Below, one piece after another: positions 1 to 7,528 of a DNA stretch of 17,490 nt. Under the pieces are notes generated by a model. The model did not search any database, was not told where the DNA came from, and saw only the letters and a list, made by a program, of their open reading frames with translations. Origin of the DNA: DATCVA01 sp036567205 (GTDB lineage Bacteria; Pseudomonadota; Gammaproteobacteria; Burkholderiales; Burkholderiaceae_B); assembly GCA_036567205.1 (NCBI GenBank), contig DATCVA010000174.1, positions 1-17,490 of the forward strand, given 5' to 3'. A program made the position numbers and the translations under genes. Every line of letters starts with the position of its first letter. Within the stretch, counting starts at the first letter, position 1.

Positions 1-887
1 CGCACCTGATGATGGCAACTTTGGTTGAAAAATATGGAACCGACGAACAGAAGCAACGTTTATTGCCGCGCATGGCCTGCGGAGAATTGCGCGGAGGCGT
101 CGGACTGACCGAACCCGATGCAGGCACCGACCTGGCAGGCATCCGCACACGTGCGGTCCGGGACGCAGATGACTACATCATCAATGGCACCAAAACCTGG
201 ATCACCAATGGCATCGAAGGCAGTTGCTTCGCGGTGCTGGTCAAAACCGATCCAGACGCCGAGCCGGCGCGACGCGGCATGTCGATGCTCATCATGGAAA
301 AGGGCCCCGGTTTTACTGTGTCGCGCAAGCTCGAAAAAATCGGATATAAAGGCATCGACTCGGCAGAGCTGGTGTTTAACGATTACCGCGTTCCCGCAAG
401 CAACCTGATCGCCGGCGAAGGCCAGGGTTTTTACTGCGCAGTAAGCGGGCTGGAACTCGGCCGCATCAATGTGGCTGCGCGCGGCGCCGGTGTTGCCAAA
501 GCTGCGCTCGATGAGTCAGTCAGGTACGCACAGATGCGCAAAACCTTCGGCAAACCCATAGCCGAACACCAGGCCATCCAGTTAAAGCTGGGGGAAATGG
601 CAACGCGAGTGGAAGCGGCACGCCTTTTGATCGAAGCTGCCGCACAGGCCTACGACGCAGGCCGGCGTTGTGATATGGAAGCCGGAATGGCCAAGTATTT
701 CGCCTCGGAAGCCGGACTGGAAAACGCCATAGAAGCTATGCGCATCCATGGCGCTTATGGGTATTCCAAGGAATACCCAATTGAACGCCTGCTACGTGAC
801 GCTCCACTAATGTGTATCGGTGAAGGCACCAACGAAATGCAACGCATCATTATTGCGAAGCAGCTGGTAGCGCGCAATCCGATTTAG
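1..887 (+). CDS. acyl-CoA dehydrogenase, C-terminal part (5' end outside window)
   Basis: FAD-dependent acyl-CoA dehydrogenase, which would catalyse alpha,beta-desaturation of an acyl-CoA and pass electrons to ETF. The open frame runs in from the left edge (first whole codon at 3), and about 294 residues are visible against a usual length near 380. The N-terminal helical domain is therefore missing because the window is cut there, not because the gene is broken. The family signature GLTEPDAGTDLAG lies early in the visible part. The C-terminal helical domain holds the QMRKTFGKPIAEHQ segment, and the catalytic-region motif IGEGTNEMQR lies near the end. The TAG stop is at 885-887. It converges on the leftward GntR-aldehyde dehydrogenase operon. 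The substrate cannot be read from the sequence; short- or branched-chain acyl-CoA is plausible. Family assignment is firm. Confidence 0.95.
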   Translation, partial: HLMMATLVEKYGTDEQKQRLLPRMACGELRGGVGLTEPDAGTDLAGIRTRAVRDADDYIINGTKTWITNGIEGSCFAVLVKTDPDAEPARRGMSMLIMEKGPGFTVSRKLEKIGYKGIDSAELVFNDYRVPASNLIAGEGQGFYCAVSGLELGRINVAARGAGVAKAALDESVRYAQMRKTFGKPIAEHQAIQLKLGEMATRVEAARLLIEAAAQAYDAGRRCDMEAGMAKYFASEAGLENAIEAMRIHGAYGYSKEYPIERLLRDAPLMCIGEGTNEMQRIIIAKQLVARNPI

Positions 888-917
888 ATCAACACCTGGG
901 TACGCCAGCAAACCAAC

Positions 918-955
918 AATGAACCCCGGACGCTTTTTAGAAACGGGTGTTCATT
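918..955. terminator. stem-loop between convergent genes
   Basis: Inverted repeat between the acyl-CoA dehydrogenase stop and the GntR stop. AATGAAC plus CCCG (918-928) pairs with CGGG (944-947) and GTTCATT (949-955), with one bulged T and a 15-nt loop. There is no T-run after the stem on either strand, so this is at best a weak or Rho-assisted bidirectional terminator. The rest of 888-993 shows nothing else. Confidence 0.35.
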
Positions 956-993
956 AAAAACCGTCTGAAATACAACAACGCACTGATACGCAC

Positions 994-1662
994 CTAATCG
1001 CCTGAAACAAACCGCTTCATGGCAATTTGCGCAGCCTTGGCTACATGCTCTTCGCAAAGTTGTTTGGCCAAGGCGGAGTTCCTGCTTTCAAGGGCGTCTG
1101 CAATGGCGGTGAGTTCTTTACGGGTTTCTTGTATACGCCCGGTCTGGGCCAAGGAAAGGCGCCGCAACAAAGTTATGCGATTATTTAATTGCGTAAGGAC
1201 GTTCGCAACAATCTGATTGCCGCAGCCTTTCAACAAAGCCTCATAAAAACGATTCTTTGCCCCTAACAATTTCTGCGTAGTAGAGACGACGTCCTCGGAC
1301 TCTAAATACTCTATTGACTGACGAAGCGCATGCATCTGCTCCGCAGAAGCGTTTTGAGCAAAGCCTTCACCCGCCAACCCCTCCAGTGCCTGGCGGACCT
1401 GATAAATAGCCCTGGCCTCAGCTTCGTCGACAACCGCAACCATAGGCCCTTTGTGCGGCACATTGGTAATTAGCTGCTCGGCCTCCAGATGCTGCAACGC
1501 TTCACGCAGTAAAGTGCGGCTGATGCCCAACATGGCGCATAGGTCTTTTTCAACCAGTTTTTGACCGGATGAAAAACTGCCATCAAGAATGGCGCCTCGC
1601 AGGCGATCAATGACCTGCTGCTTTAACGAAATGGCAGCCCTGTCAATATACATGGCCGTCAT
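994..1662 (-). CDS. GntR family transcriptional regulator, FCD subfamily
   Basis: DNA-binding repressor or activator of 222 residues. A winged helix-turn-helix spans about residues 10-75, with the recognition region around DLCAMLGISRTLLREALQHL. An all-helical FCD ligand-binding domain spans about 85-215. In the FCD domain the usual metal ligands of the D-x3-H motif appear as K136 and Y140 (AKNRFYEAL). The third-helix His is also not evident, while the last His (H206, EEHVAKA) remains. Ligand sensing may therefore not need a metal; this is inference from a by-eye alignment. Its ATG at 1660-1662 overlaps the aldehyde dehydrogenase TGA (1659-1661) as ATGA and there is no strong ribosome site, so translation is probably coupled to the dehydrogenase. 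As the last gene of the operon it probably controls that operon through the palindrome at 3636-3646. Confidence 0.92.
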   Translation of the reverse strand: MTAMYIDRAAISLKQQVIDRLRGAILDGSFSSGQKLVEKDLCAMLGISRTLLREALQHLEAEQLITNVPHKGPMVAVVDEAEARAIYQVRQALEGLAGEGFAQNASAEQMHALRQSIEYLESEDVVSTTQKLLGAKNRFYEALLKGCGNQIVANVLTQLNNRITLLRRLSLAQTGRIQETRKELTAIADALESRNSALAKQLCEEHVAKAAQIAMKRFVSGD

Positions 1663-3089
1663 TCAACAGCGTACCCAACAATGCTTTTAACCTCCAGGTA
1701 TTCTCGCAGGCCATGCTCGCCCCATTCGCGGCCATTACCGGACTGTTTATAACCCCCAAACGGTGCGCTGAAATCCGCTGCCGGGTAATTCAGATGCACA
1801 CCACCGGCACGCAACTTGAACGCGACACGGCGAACCCGTTCCAGATCTTGGCCCTGCACATAGGCCGCCAATCCATATTCCGTGTTATTGGCAATTTCAA
1901 TGGCCTCTTGTTCTGAGGAATAGGGAATCATGGCTAAAACAGGCCCAAAAATTTCCTCTTGAGCAATGGCCATAGCCGGCGATACATTCGCGAAAATCGT
2001 AGGCTTGATGAAGTACCCGACAGGACAGTGATCCGGGCGCCCCAGACCTCCGGTTACCAAAGTAGCTCCGTCACTGATGCCGGACTGGATGTGCCCTTGA
2101 ATACTGCTGAACTGCTTGCTGTTGACAACCGGACCCAATTGCGACGCGGGATCGTTTGCAGGCCCCACCACATATTGATCCGCTGCTTTTTTCGCGATTT
2201 GTATCGCCTCATCCATTAGATGAGCGGGAATCAGCATTCGTGTCGGAATGGAGCATGACTGGCCTGAATTAGTAAAGCAAGCTGCTACACCTTTGGAAAC
2301 GGCTTGAACCAGGTCAACGTCATCGAGCAGAATATTCGCCGACTTTCCACCCAACTCTTGCGTAACCCGTTTTACAGTTTCAGCGGCAGACAACGCAACC
2401 TTGATTCCCGCCTGGGTGGAACCGGTAAACGAAACCATCTCGACGTCCGGGTGCGAAGACATCCGGGCGCCCACATTCGCGCCATCGCCATTGATCAGGT
2501 TGAAAACGCCCGGCGGCACGCCAGCTTCGTCGATTACTTCCGCAAACAGCAAAGCGCTTAATGGCGAATACTCGCTAGGCTTCAGGATAACAGTGCAGCC
2601 AGCGGCTAATGCCGGAGCAACTTTCACCATAACCTGATTGACCGGCCAGTTCCAGGGTGTAATCAAGCTGCATACCCCTATAGCCTCATGCCGGATCAGC
2701 GTTGTATCGGTTTGCGCTTCAAACTCGAACTGCTCCAGAGCCTTGATGATTTCAGTCAAATGAGCAACGCCGCGAATGGCCTGAGAGCTTTTGGAAAAAG
2801 TGATGGGCGCCCCCATTTCCTGACTTATCAACTCGGCGAATTCGTCATATCGCCGTTTGTAAATATCAAGTACTTTCTTGAGCAGTTCAACCCGATAGGC
2901 TACTGGGCTTTCAGAGTACTCGAGAAAAGCGGCTCTGGCCGCTTTTACTGCCCGGTCAACATCCAGGGCATTACCCATGGCAATTTGGGCAATGGTTTTT
3001 TCGGTAGATGGATTAATGACATCAAACAAATAGGGATCAACCGGATCCACCCATTTTCCATCAATGTAAAAGTGTTCTAAGTGCATCAT
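1659..3089 (-). CDS. aldehyde dehydrogenase family protein (NAD(P)+-dependent)
   Basis: Soluble aldehyde dehydrogenase (ALDH superfamily) of 476 residues that would oxidise an aldehyde to its carboxylate with NAD(P)+. Counting from the ATG at 3087-3089, the oxyanion Asn is N147 (TPWNWP), the cofactor-binding Lys is K170 (LKPSEYSP), FTGSTQAG lies at 221-228, the general base is E245 (ELGGK) and the nucleophile is C279 (SGQSCS). All key residues are present and the length is normal. I prefer 3089 because AAGGA lies about ten bases upstream and because the family's N-terminal FYIDGKWVDP begins just after it. An upstream extension of the frame to 3230 has no family similarity. The gene lies 53 bp downstream of the carboxymuconolactone decarboxylase-like gene and overlaps the GntR gene by 4 nt, so the three form one operon. 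The aldehyde substrate is unknown; context suggests an aromatic or ring-cleavage catabolite. Confidence 0.94.
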   Translation of the reverse strand: MMHLEHFYIDGKWVDPVDPYLFDVINPSTEKTIAQIAMGNALDVDRAVKAARAAFLEYSESPVAYRVELLKKVLDIYKRRYDEFAELISQEMGAPITFSKSSQAIRGVAHLTEIIKALEQFEFEAQTDTTLIRHEAIGVCSLITPWNWPVNQVMVKVAPALAAGCTVILKPSEYSPLSALLFAEVIDEAGVPPGVFNLINGDGANVGARMSSHPDVEMVSFTGSTQAGIKVALSAAETVKRVTQELGGKSANILLDDVDLVQAVSKGVAACFTNSGQSCSIPTRMLIPAHLMDEAIQIAKKAADQYVVGPANDPASQLGPVVNSKQFSSIQGHIQSGISDGATLVTGGLGRPDHCPVGYFIKPTIFANVSPAMAIAQEEIFGPVLAMIPYSSEQEAIEIANNTEYGLAAYVQGQDLERVRRVAFKLRAGGVHLNYPAADFSAPFGGYKQSGNGREWGEHGLREYLEVKSIVGYAVE

Positions 3090-3142
3090 TGTCTTTATAT
3101 CCTTGAAGTCGGACTTCTTCTGATTGGAAGCGCGAAAACTAA

Positions 3143-3538
3143 TTACTTGGCGTCCGCTTGTTCTTTTTCGATCTGGGCCAGCACCTCGCCCGCGTTTCGG
3201 AAGGCATCCATGCCGGCAGGAATACCGCAATAAATGGCCACCTGCATCAAGACACCACGAATTTCATCTACTGTTACGCCATTATTAATAGCGCCGCGTA
3301 CATGCAGTCGCAACTCGTGCGGACGATTAAGGGCGCTAATCATTGCCAAGTTGACGAGGCTGCGGGTTTTCCTGGGTAAATCATCGCTACCCCAAACGGT
3401 TCCCCAGCAATACTCCGTACTGAGACGTTGCATCGGCATATTGAAATCGGTGGCATTTTTCAAAGAAGCGTCTACATAATCCTTACCCAATACCTCTCGC
3501 CGAACTTTCAGCCCACGCTCAAATAGTTCATCGCTCAC
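3143..3538 (-). CDS. carboxymuconolactone decarboxylase family protein (PcaC-like)
   Basis: Small all-alpha protein of 131 residues in the 4-carboxymuconolactone decarboxylase family. PcaC itself decarboxylates gamma-carboxymuconolactone in the protocatechuate branch of the beta-ketoadipate pathway. Hallmarks visible are DELFERGLKVRREVLG at the N-terminus, EYCWGTVWG (42-50), LRLHVRGAINNGVT (76-89, with H79) and YCGIPAGM (103-110). The start is a GTG at 3536-3538. It is preceded by a GGGGGA Shine-Dalgarno-like stretch, and starting there gives the family's usual length near 130. The only in-frame start further up is a TTG at 3620-3622, which would add 28 atypical residues and would fall on the expected transcription start. 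No other pca genes are in view, so the true substrate may differ from PcaC's. It is the first gene of the leftward operon. Confidence 0.88.
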   Translation of the reverse strand: MSDELFERGLKVRREVLGKDYVDASLKNATDFNMPMQRLSTEYCWGTVWGSDDLPRKTRSLVNLAMISALNRPHELRLHVRGAINNGVTVDEIRGVLMQVAIYCGIPAGMDAFRNAGEVLAQIEKEQADAK

Positions 3539-3626
3539 ACCGTCCCCCCATAAAGAAAGCACACTAATGGCACAAGCCCCGGCATCCTTCAATTCGTTGG
3601 AGACAAGTGCCTTAAAAATCAATATT

Positions 3627-3655
3627 AATGTACGATTGTATTACAAAAAATGCAA
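3627..3655 (-). promoter_or_regulatory. promoter of the CMD-ALDH-GntR operon
   Basis: On the minus strand TTGCAT (3650-3655) and TACATT (3627-3632) are separated by exactly 17 bases, matching a sigma-70 layout with imperfect boxes. Transcription would start near 3620, leaving about an 80-nt leader before the GTG at 3538. The GntR-type palindrome lies inside the spacer. Assigned by eye. Confidence 0.55.
3636..3646. promoter_or_regulatory. candidate GntR/FCD operator
   Basis: TTGTATTACAA is a perfect TTGT-N3-ACAA dyad and fits the general T-N-G-T-N3-A-C-N-A operator pattern of FadR/FCD-type GntR regulators. It sits between the -35 and -10 boxes of the operon that ends with a GntR/FCD gene. Binding here would block RNA polymerase, consistent with autorepression. 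The sequence match is seen directly; the function is inferred. Confidence 0.55.
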
Positions 3656-3714
3656 GCGTAAAGGCAGACTGCAAAGCACGTAGGCTTATAGAAAAGGGTT
3701 TTTACACAAGTGTT

Positions 3715-3822
3715 TTATTCCATTTTTAAATCAACCGTGAACGGCGCCTGCTTCGTTTGCCGTACAAACGTACTGTGTACGCCTTCGCCTTCGTGTTCAC
3801 AATTGATTTGACAATGGAATTA
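3715..3822 (-). repeat. palindromic hairpin repeat, copy 1 (inverted relative to copies 2 and 3)
   Basis: 108-bp element with terminal inverted repeats of about 28 bp (23 of 28 matching by eye). The left end reads TTATTCCATTTTTAAATC and the right end ATTTGACAATGGAATTA. Its reverse complement shares the end, CACGAAGGCGAAG and CAGTACGTTTGTACGGC segments with the copies at 8243-8446. The distal half of the core has diverged. Both ends carry TTA in direct orientation next to TTCC/GGAA, consistent with a short target duplication. It contains no reading frame of note and sits in the gap between the 3' end of the MBL-fold gene and the operon promoter at 3627-3655. Confidence 0.75.
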
Positions 3823-3982
3823 CTTGTGCTTTACAGGCTTTCGCGAAGGGACGAGGCCTAGCCAGCCAGCCTGACCTGACCTGGCCTGACCTGGCCTGAC
3901 CTGGCCTGACCAGGGGGCCTGAAGGTGCAAGGTGCCAGGTGCGGGCAGCGCGTGTACGGCACTGCCCTTCTGGTTTTAAAAA
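3823..3982. other. non-coding spacer with short tandem repeats
   Basis: This part of the gap downstream of the leftward MBL-fold gene holds no credible gene. It contains three perfect copies of CTGGCCTGAC at 3881-3910 with a one-mismatch copy before them (3871-3880). It also contains three copies of a 7-bp AAGGTGC-type unit at 3922-3942 (the last is CAGGTGC). The base composition is GC-rich and repetitive, unlike the AT-rich promoter region at 3600-3660. Confidence 0.6.
3871..3910. repeat. 10-bp tandem repeat (CTGGCCTGAC, four copies)
   Basis: Units at 3881-3890, 3891-3900 and 3901-3910 are identical, and 3871-3880 differs by one base. Such arrays change copy number by slippage, so this is a candidate variable-number locus. 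Confidence 0.85.
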
Positions 3983-4987
3983 CTATTTTTTTGCTTGCAC
4001 CGGAGAGTACTCTACCGGTATCCAGGTATAGCCTTTGTCTTCTTTATGAACGTGACCTATGCCCGGAAAGGGCAGATGCGCGCCGGCAACCCACAACTTC
4101 CTGGCATCGGCTTCAGCCAGTATTTTTTTACGGCTGACAACAGCCTGTGGCTGGTCTACGTCGAACTCAATAGAAACCTCCGGACGCATAAACTGCACGG
4201 AGTGACTATGCACCACATCGCCCCAAACCAGCAATTGCTGCCCTTCCGACGAGAGTAAATAACCGCCATGCCCGGGCGTATGGCCCGGCAGCGGCACCGA
4301 AATAACGCCGGGTATAACCGTGTCGCCGGGGTTGAACTGCTTAAGCTTGCCAGCCGCGCCATAAGGCGCCACGGAATTTTGAGCAGCCTCGAAGAATGGC
4401 TGTGCATCCTTTGGCGCTTTTGCGGCTATTTCCTTGTTCAACCAGAAGCCAGCTTCGTTCTTATCAACGTAAACCGTGGCATTGGGAAACGCTATTTTGC
4501 CATCGTCGGTGGCAATACCGCAGGCATGATCGCCATGCAGATGCGTTAACAAAACAGTGTCAATCTGTGCAGCATCGTAGCCTGCGGCGCGAATATTATC
4601 GCGCACGGAACCTAAAGTGGGGCCAAAACACTTTGCTGCGCCCGCATCCATCAGAATTAAATTTTTCCCGGTGTTGACCAGATATGCATTAACAGCGGTT
4701 TGCACGCCGCTGCCCGACGTTGGAACAAACATTTGTGCGAGCAGATCTTGAAGGTCTTGCTCTGTTACGCCTTTTAACAAGCCCCTATCAAGCAAAATGG
4801 CGCCGTCGTATAGCGCAGTGACTTCAAGATCGCCCAACATCATGCGGTAATACCCGGGAACCTGAGTCATTTGTTTAGCGGGCACGGCCGCCGACGCAGA
4901 TTGAGGCACGGTCCACGCGCTGATTGACACCCCCGCCGCCAGCACCGCAAATAGCAGATTCCGTGCTTTAAGTTTATAGTTTTTCAT
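3983..4987 (-). CDS. exported MBL-fold metallohydrolase, methyl parathion hydrolase-like
   Basis: Metallo-beta-lactamase-fold hydrolase of 334 residues with a Sec signal peptide (basic MKNYKLKARN, hydrophobic core, likely cut near residue 33), so it should act in the periplasm. The metal ligands are all visible: H149, H151, D153 and H154 in THLHGDH, H236 in PGHTPGH, D257 in WGDVVH and H304 in AGAHLPFPG. From memory of methyl parathion hydrolase (MPH), its ligands fall two residues earlier, in the same order and spacing. PGYYRMMLGDLEVTAL, FGPTLG and the PGIGH/KGY tail also resemble it. The start is an ATG with AGGGG upstream, and a TATACT -10-like box lies at 5021-5026 on the minus strand. The physiological substrate is unknown: the family includes lactonases and arylesterases, and organophosphate hydrolysis should not be assumed. 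It stands alone transcriptionally. Confidence 0.9.
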   Translation of the reverse strand: MKNYKLKARNLLFAVLAAGVSISAWTVPQSASAAVPAKQMTQVPGYYRMMLGDLEVTALYDGAILLDRGLLKGVTEQDLQDLLAQMFVPTSGSGVQTAVNAYLVNTGKNLILMDAGAAKCFGPTLGSVRDNIRAAGYDAAQIDTVLLTHLHGDHACGIATDDGKIAFPNATVYVDKNEAGFWLNKEIAAKAPKDAQPFFEAAQNSVAPYGAAGKLKQFNPGDTVIPGVISVPLPGHTPGHGGYLLSSEGQQLLVWGDVVHSHSVQFMRPEVSIEFDVDQPQAVVSRKKILAEADARKLWVAGAHLPFPGIGHVHKEDKGYTWIPVEYSPVQAKK

Positions 4988-5123
4988 CTAAGCCCCTGTA
5001 TGGAAAATAGTTCGTTTTTAAGTATAGAGACTTAATATTGAACGTGAAAATCGTTACGTCCATATATTCCAACCAAGCCATATGCGTTTCACCCTGAACG
5101 GACTTTTCATCAAAGGCGTTATG

Positions 5124-5546
5124 TCAATCAGCCGGAAACATTTTTGGATTCCAGGCGATTTCCCATACATGTCCGTCGGGATCTTGAAAGTAGCCCGCGT
5201 AGCCTCCCCAAAAAACCTCTTCCGCCTCTTTGACGATAACGGCCCCGGCATCTTTCGCCTGCTTCATAACAGCATCGACCTCGGATTTCGAACCGACGTT
5301 ATGGCCAAGTGTCAGCTCAGTCGCGCCTGGAGCGCTTAGCGGCAGCCCCGTGTCACGAGAAATGCTTTTGCGAGGCCAAATTCCCAGCTTCAATCCGCTT
5401 TGCAACTGGAAAAATGCCACAGCCCCATACTCGAATTCCGTGCCAATAATACCGTCGGTTCTCAAGCCCAGCCCATCACGATAGAACCGGAGCGAGCGCT
5501 CCAGATCGTCGACACCAATCGTAATCAAAGAAATTCGTGCTTCCAT
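5124..5546 (-). CDS. VOC family protein (glyoxalase/dioxygenase fold)
   Basis: 140-residue single-domain vicinal-oxygen-chelate protein with two beta-alpha-beta-beta-beta modules. ISLITIGVDDLERSLRFYRDGLGL at the N-terminus is the typical first module. The second module contains GHNVGSKSEVDAVMKQAKDAG and ends in the classic DPDGHVWEIAW (122-132), with E129 as a likely metal ligand and H82 as another candidate. The ATG at 5544-5546 is chosen because AAGGAGGG lies eight to nine bases upstream, a very strong ribosome site. Extending the frame to 5663 would run into the neighbouring transporter gene. It lies 82 bp downstream of the DMT transporter in the same direction and could be co-transcribed. 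The substrate cannot be predicted; the family covers glyoxalase I, extradiol dioxygenases and antibiotic-binding proteins. Confidence 0.9.
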   Translation of the reverse strand: MEARISLITIGVDDLERSLRFYRDGLGLRTDGIIGTEFEYGAVAFFQLQSGLKLGIWPRKSISRDTGLPLSAPGATELTLGHNVGSKSEVDAVMKQAKDAGAVIVKEAEEVFWGGYAGYFQDPDGHVWEIAWNPKMFPAD

Positions 5547-5628
5547 GAGATACCCTCCTTTAGGTATTACTGCATATTGACGTCGATGTTTGCTTAAAGT
5601 CAGACTGCGTTCAGTGCAGCAATCGAAG

Positions 5629-6531
5629 TTATTCAGCATACTTTTCGCGCCCGTGGCGGCCAAAAGTCCAGCCTTGACGCATAGCGGCCGCCGCCAGCAA
5701 GATAGTACCGACGCCGAACCACTGCAACCATTCTAAACGCTGGCCGAACGCAATCCAGTCCACAGCGATTGCAGCCACAGGATAAATAAATGACAAAGCC
5801 CCGGTAATGGCAGTGGGCAGCTTCTGTATCGCACTATAAAGCAGCACATACATCAAGCCTGTATGCACAATGCCCAGCGCCATCAATGTCAGCCAGGCAG
5901 ACGCCGGCTGATACGCCAATACGGCAGGCTGAGCGAACGGCGCCAACAGCAAAATGCCGGTGCACACCTGTATCAAGGCAATCAGGTGGGGTGGCGTGCC
6001 AGTCAACCGCTTGACCAACAAGGCTGCGACGGCATACAAAAAGGCTGCCCCAAGGGCAAGAATAATGCCACCCAGGTATTCCTGCCCACCATAGACCGAA
6101 CTACCGTGCGACTGAGTAATGGCCAACATACCGATGAAAGCCAGGCTTAGCCATGCCATCTTATCGAGCGTAATCCGCTCGCCCAGAAATATTGCCCCCA
6201 GGCTCACCAGCATGAACGGCTGCGTGTTATAGACAGCAGTGGCAATTCCGATCGAAGCCCGGGAATACGCTGCAAACAACAAAACCCAATTGCCCACAAT
6301 AGCCAGCCCACTGATCAACGCCAGTGCGAAAGTGCCCCAGCTAAGCAAGCCTGGGCGCAAAAAACCCATAAACCCGCAGATCAGCAGCAATGTCGCCGCG
6401 CCGAACACACAGCGCCAGAACACTACATCCAAAACCGGCTGACCCGACATCAATACAAACCAGCCGATTGTGCCAGAGACCACCATGGCGGCAGCCATTT
6501 CAAGCGAACCGCGTTTTACCTGATTTTCCAT
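5629..6531 (-). CDS. DMT superfamily transporter, EamA family
   Basis: Inner-membrane protein of 300 residues with about ten hydrophobic segments arranged as two EamA repeats (roughly 10-140 and 150-285), the usual layout of drug/metabolite exporters. FWRCVFG (38-44) matches the conserved F-x-R segment in repeat one, and GALSFIYPVAAIAVDW the matching region in repeat two. The ribosome site decides the start: AAGGAG lies seven bases before the ATG at 6529-6531 but only one base from an in-frame GTG at 6535-6537, so the ATG is used. It is divergent from an Lrp/AsnC regulator, an arrangement common for amino-acid or metabolite exporters controlled by their neighbour. The substrate is not predictable from the sequence. 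Confidence 0.92.
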   Translation of the reverse strand: MENQVKRGSLEMAAAMVVSGTIGWFVLMSGQPVLDVVFWRCVFGAATLLLICGFMGFLRPGLLSWGTFALALISGLAIVGNWVLLFAAYSRASIGIATAVYNTQPFMLVSLGAIFLGERITLDKMAWLSLAFIGMLAITQSHGSSVYGGQEYLGGIILALGAAFLYAVAALLVKRLTGTPPHLIALIQVCTGILLLAPFAQPAVLAYQPASAWLTLMALGIVHTGLMYVLLYSAIQKLPTAITGALSFIYPVAAIAVDWIAFGQRLEWLQWFGVGTILLAAAAMRQGWTFGRHGREKYAE

Positions 6532-6674
6532 CGCCACACTCCTTAAGGCCCCTCTGATTCAGACGAGTAAAGTGTGACCCTTTTCGCCGCCGCCATCTAT
6601 AGATAAAATAAGGCAAAACGCTTTACTTCCCTTTTTTATCACGGGAATTTCTTCGTCTATCCTAATCAAACAAT
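6532..6674. promoter_or_regulatory. divergent promoter region, DMT exporter / Lrp regulator
   Basis: 143-bp intergenic region between two divergent genes. AGTAAAG (6566-6572) and CTTTACT (6621-6627) form an inverted pair 48 bp apart within an AT-rich stretch; an Lrp-type regulator could bridge such sites. I could not assign clear -10/-35 boxes. The role is inferred from layout only. Confidence 0.35.
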
Positions 6675-7124
6675 ATGCCCGACGAGATCGACCAAATAAT
6701 TATTGCGGCATTAATGGAAGACTCGCGCCGTTCGCTAAAAGCGCTGTCCCGTATTAGCGGACTTTCGCCGCCCAGCGTAGCGGAACGCCTGCGGCGACTG
6801 GAGGAACGCCGCGTGCTTACGGGGTACACGGTAAATGTCGACCCAAAAGCCTTTGGCTACATGCTACAGGCAATAGTCCGGATACGGCCGCTGCCCGGCC
6901 AGTTGCACTCGGTAGAGCGCCAGATTCAGTCCACTCCGGAGTTCACCGAATGCGATAAGGTCACAGGCGAAGACTGCTTCATTGCGCGGCTTAACGTTCG
7001 GTCAATGGAGCAGCTAGATACTATCCTGGACCGGCTGACCGACCAAGCCGAAACCAACACCTCCATAATCAAAGCCACGCCGGTGAAGCGTCGCCTGCCG
7101 CCTCTTGATCGGTCCGACACTTGA
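6675..7124 (+). CDS. Lrp/AsnC family transcriptional regulator
   Basis: 149-residue regulator. An N-terminal helix-turn-helix spans residues 1-60 (IDQIIIAALMEDSRRSLKAL, then GLSPPSVAERLRRLEERRVL). A C-terminal RAM/effector domain spans about 65-140 (GYMLQAIVRIRPLPGQ, the CDKVTGEDCFIARL strand pair, and SMEQLDTILDRL). These proteins assemble as dimers to octamers and respond to amino acids or related ligands. The ATG at 6675 has no clear Shine-Dalgarno sequence. It is divergent from the EamA-type exporter and most likely controls it, as is usual for this pairing. The effector is unknown. Confidence 0.93.
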   Translation: MPDEIDQIIIAALMEDSRRSLKALSRISGLSPPSVAERLRRLEERRVLTGYTVNVDPKAFGYMLQAIVRIRPLPGQLHSVERQIQSTPEFTECDKVTGEDCFIARLNVRSMEQLDTILDRLTDQAETNTSIIKATPVKRRLPPLDRSDT

Positions 7125-7154
7125 AACGGTTAATTTTTAAGCGGCACAAACTGC

Positions 7155-7391
7155 CTATGCCCGATCGCGCAGCTCGTTTACTCCTTCGCCTTCCGCGCAG
7201 TGATTGCAGCAAAAAATTCGACCATTCTTTTCCAGGCCGTGACCAATGATTCTTACCCCGCAGTGCTGACAAAGCGGAGCCAGCGTCTGAATGGCGCACT
7301 CGAAACTGTCGAAAGTATAGGTTTTCCCGTCAAGGGCTGTCATTTGAAAAGACTTGTCGTAGTCGTTGCCGCAATTGTTGCACTTTGCCAT
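7155..7391 (-). CDS. small Cys-rich zinc-binding protein
   Basis: 78-residue protein with eight cysteines: C4/C7 (KCNNCG), C32, C41/C44 (CQHCG) and C61/C62/C65 (CCNHC), plus histidines 43, 51 and 64. The spacing implies one or two structural metal sites, probably zinc. The middle segment TYTFDSFECAIQTLAP and the GRIFCCNHCA end resemble TRASH/metallothionein-annotated small proteins found widely in bacteria. I recognise the pattern but not a defined function. The ATG at 7389-7391 is preceded by AAAGGAGA at good spacing; an upstream TTG at 7412 is not supported. It converges on the Lrp gene, and its promoter lies in the region shared with the TetR gene. Metal storage, metal sensing or a redox role are all possible. 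Confidence 0.8.
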   Translation of the reverse strand: MAKCNNCGNDYDKSFQMTALDGKTYTFDSFECAIQTLAPLCQHCGVRIIGHGLEKNGRIFCCNHCAEGEGVNELRDRA

Positions 7392-7528
7392 AGCTGCTCT
7401 CCTTTTAATCAAGAACTACACAGTACTTGAGCAGACGTCGGCAGCATGTAGCGTGCCAGCAGTACGCACCGGGGTAGCACAGATAAGTACGCCCAAGGCC
7501 CGTCACACTGCAAGAGAACTGAAAAGAC

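Noticed and set aside
3539..3622. N-terminal extension of the carboxymuconolactone decarboxylase-like gene from a TTG
   Set aside because: The extra residues do not fit the family, and the TTG falls at the predicted transcription start; the GTG at 3538 has a ribosome site and gives normal length.
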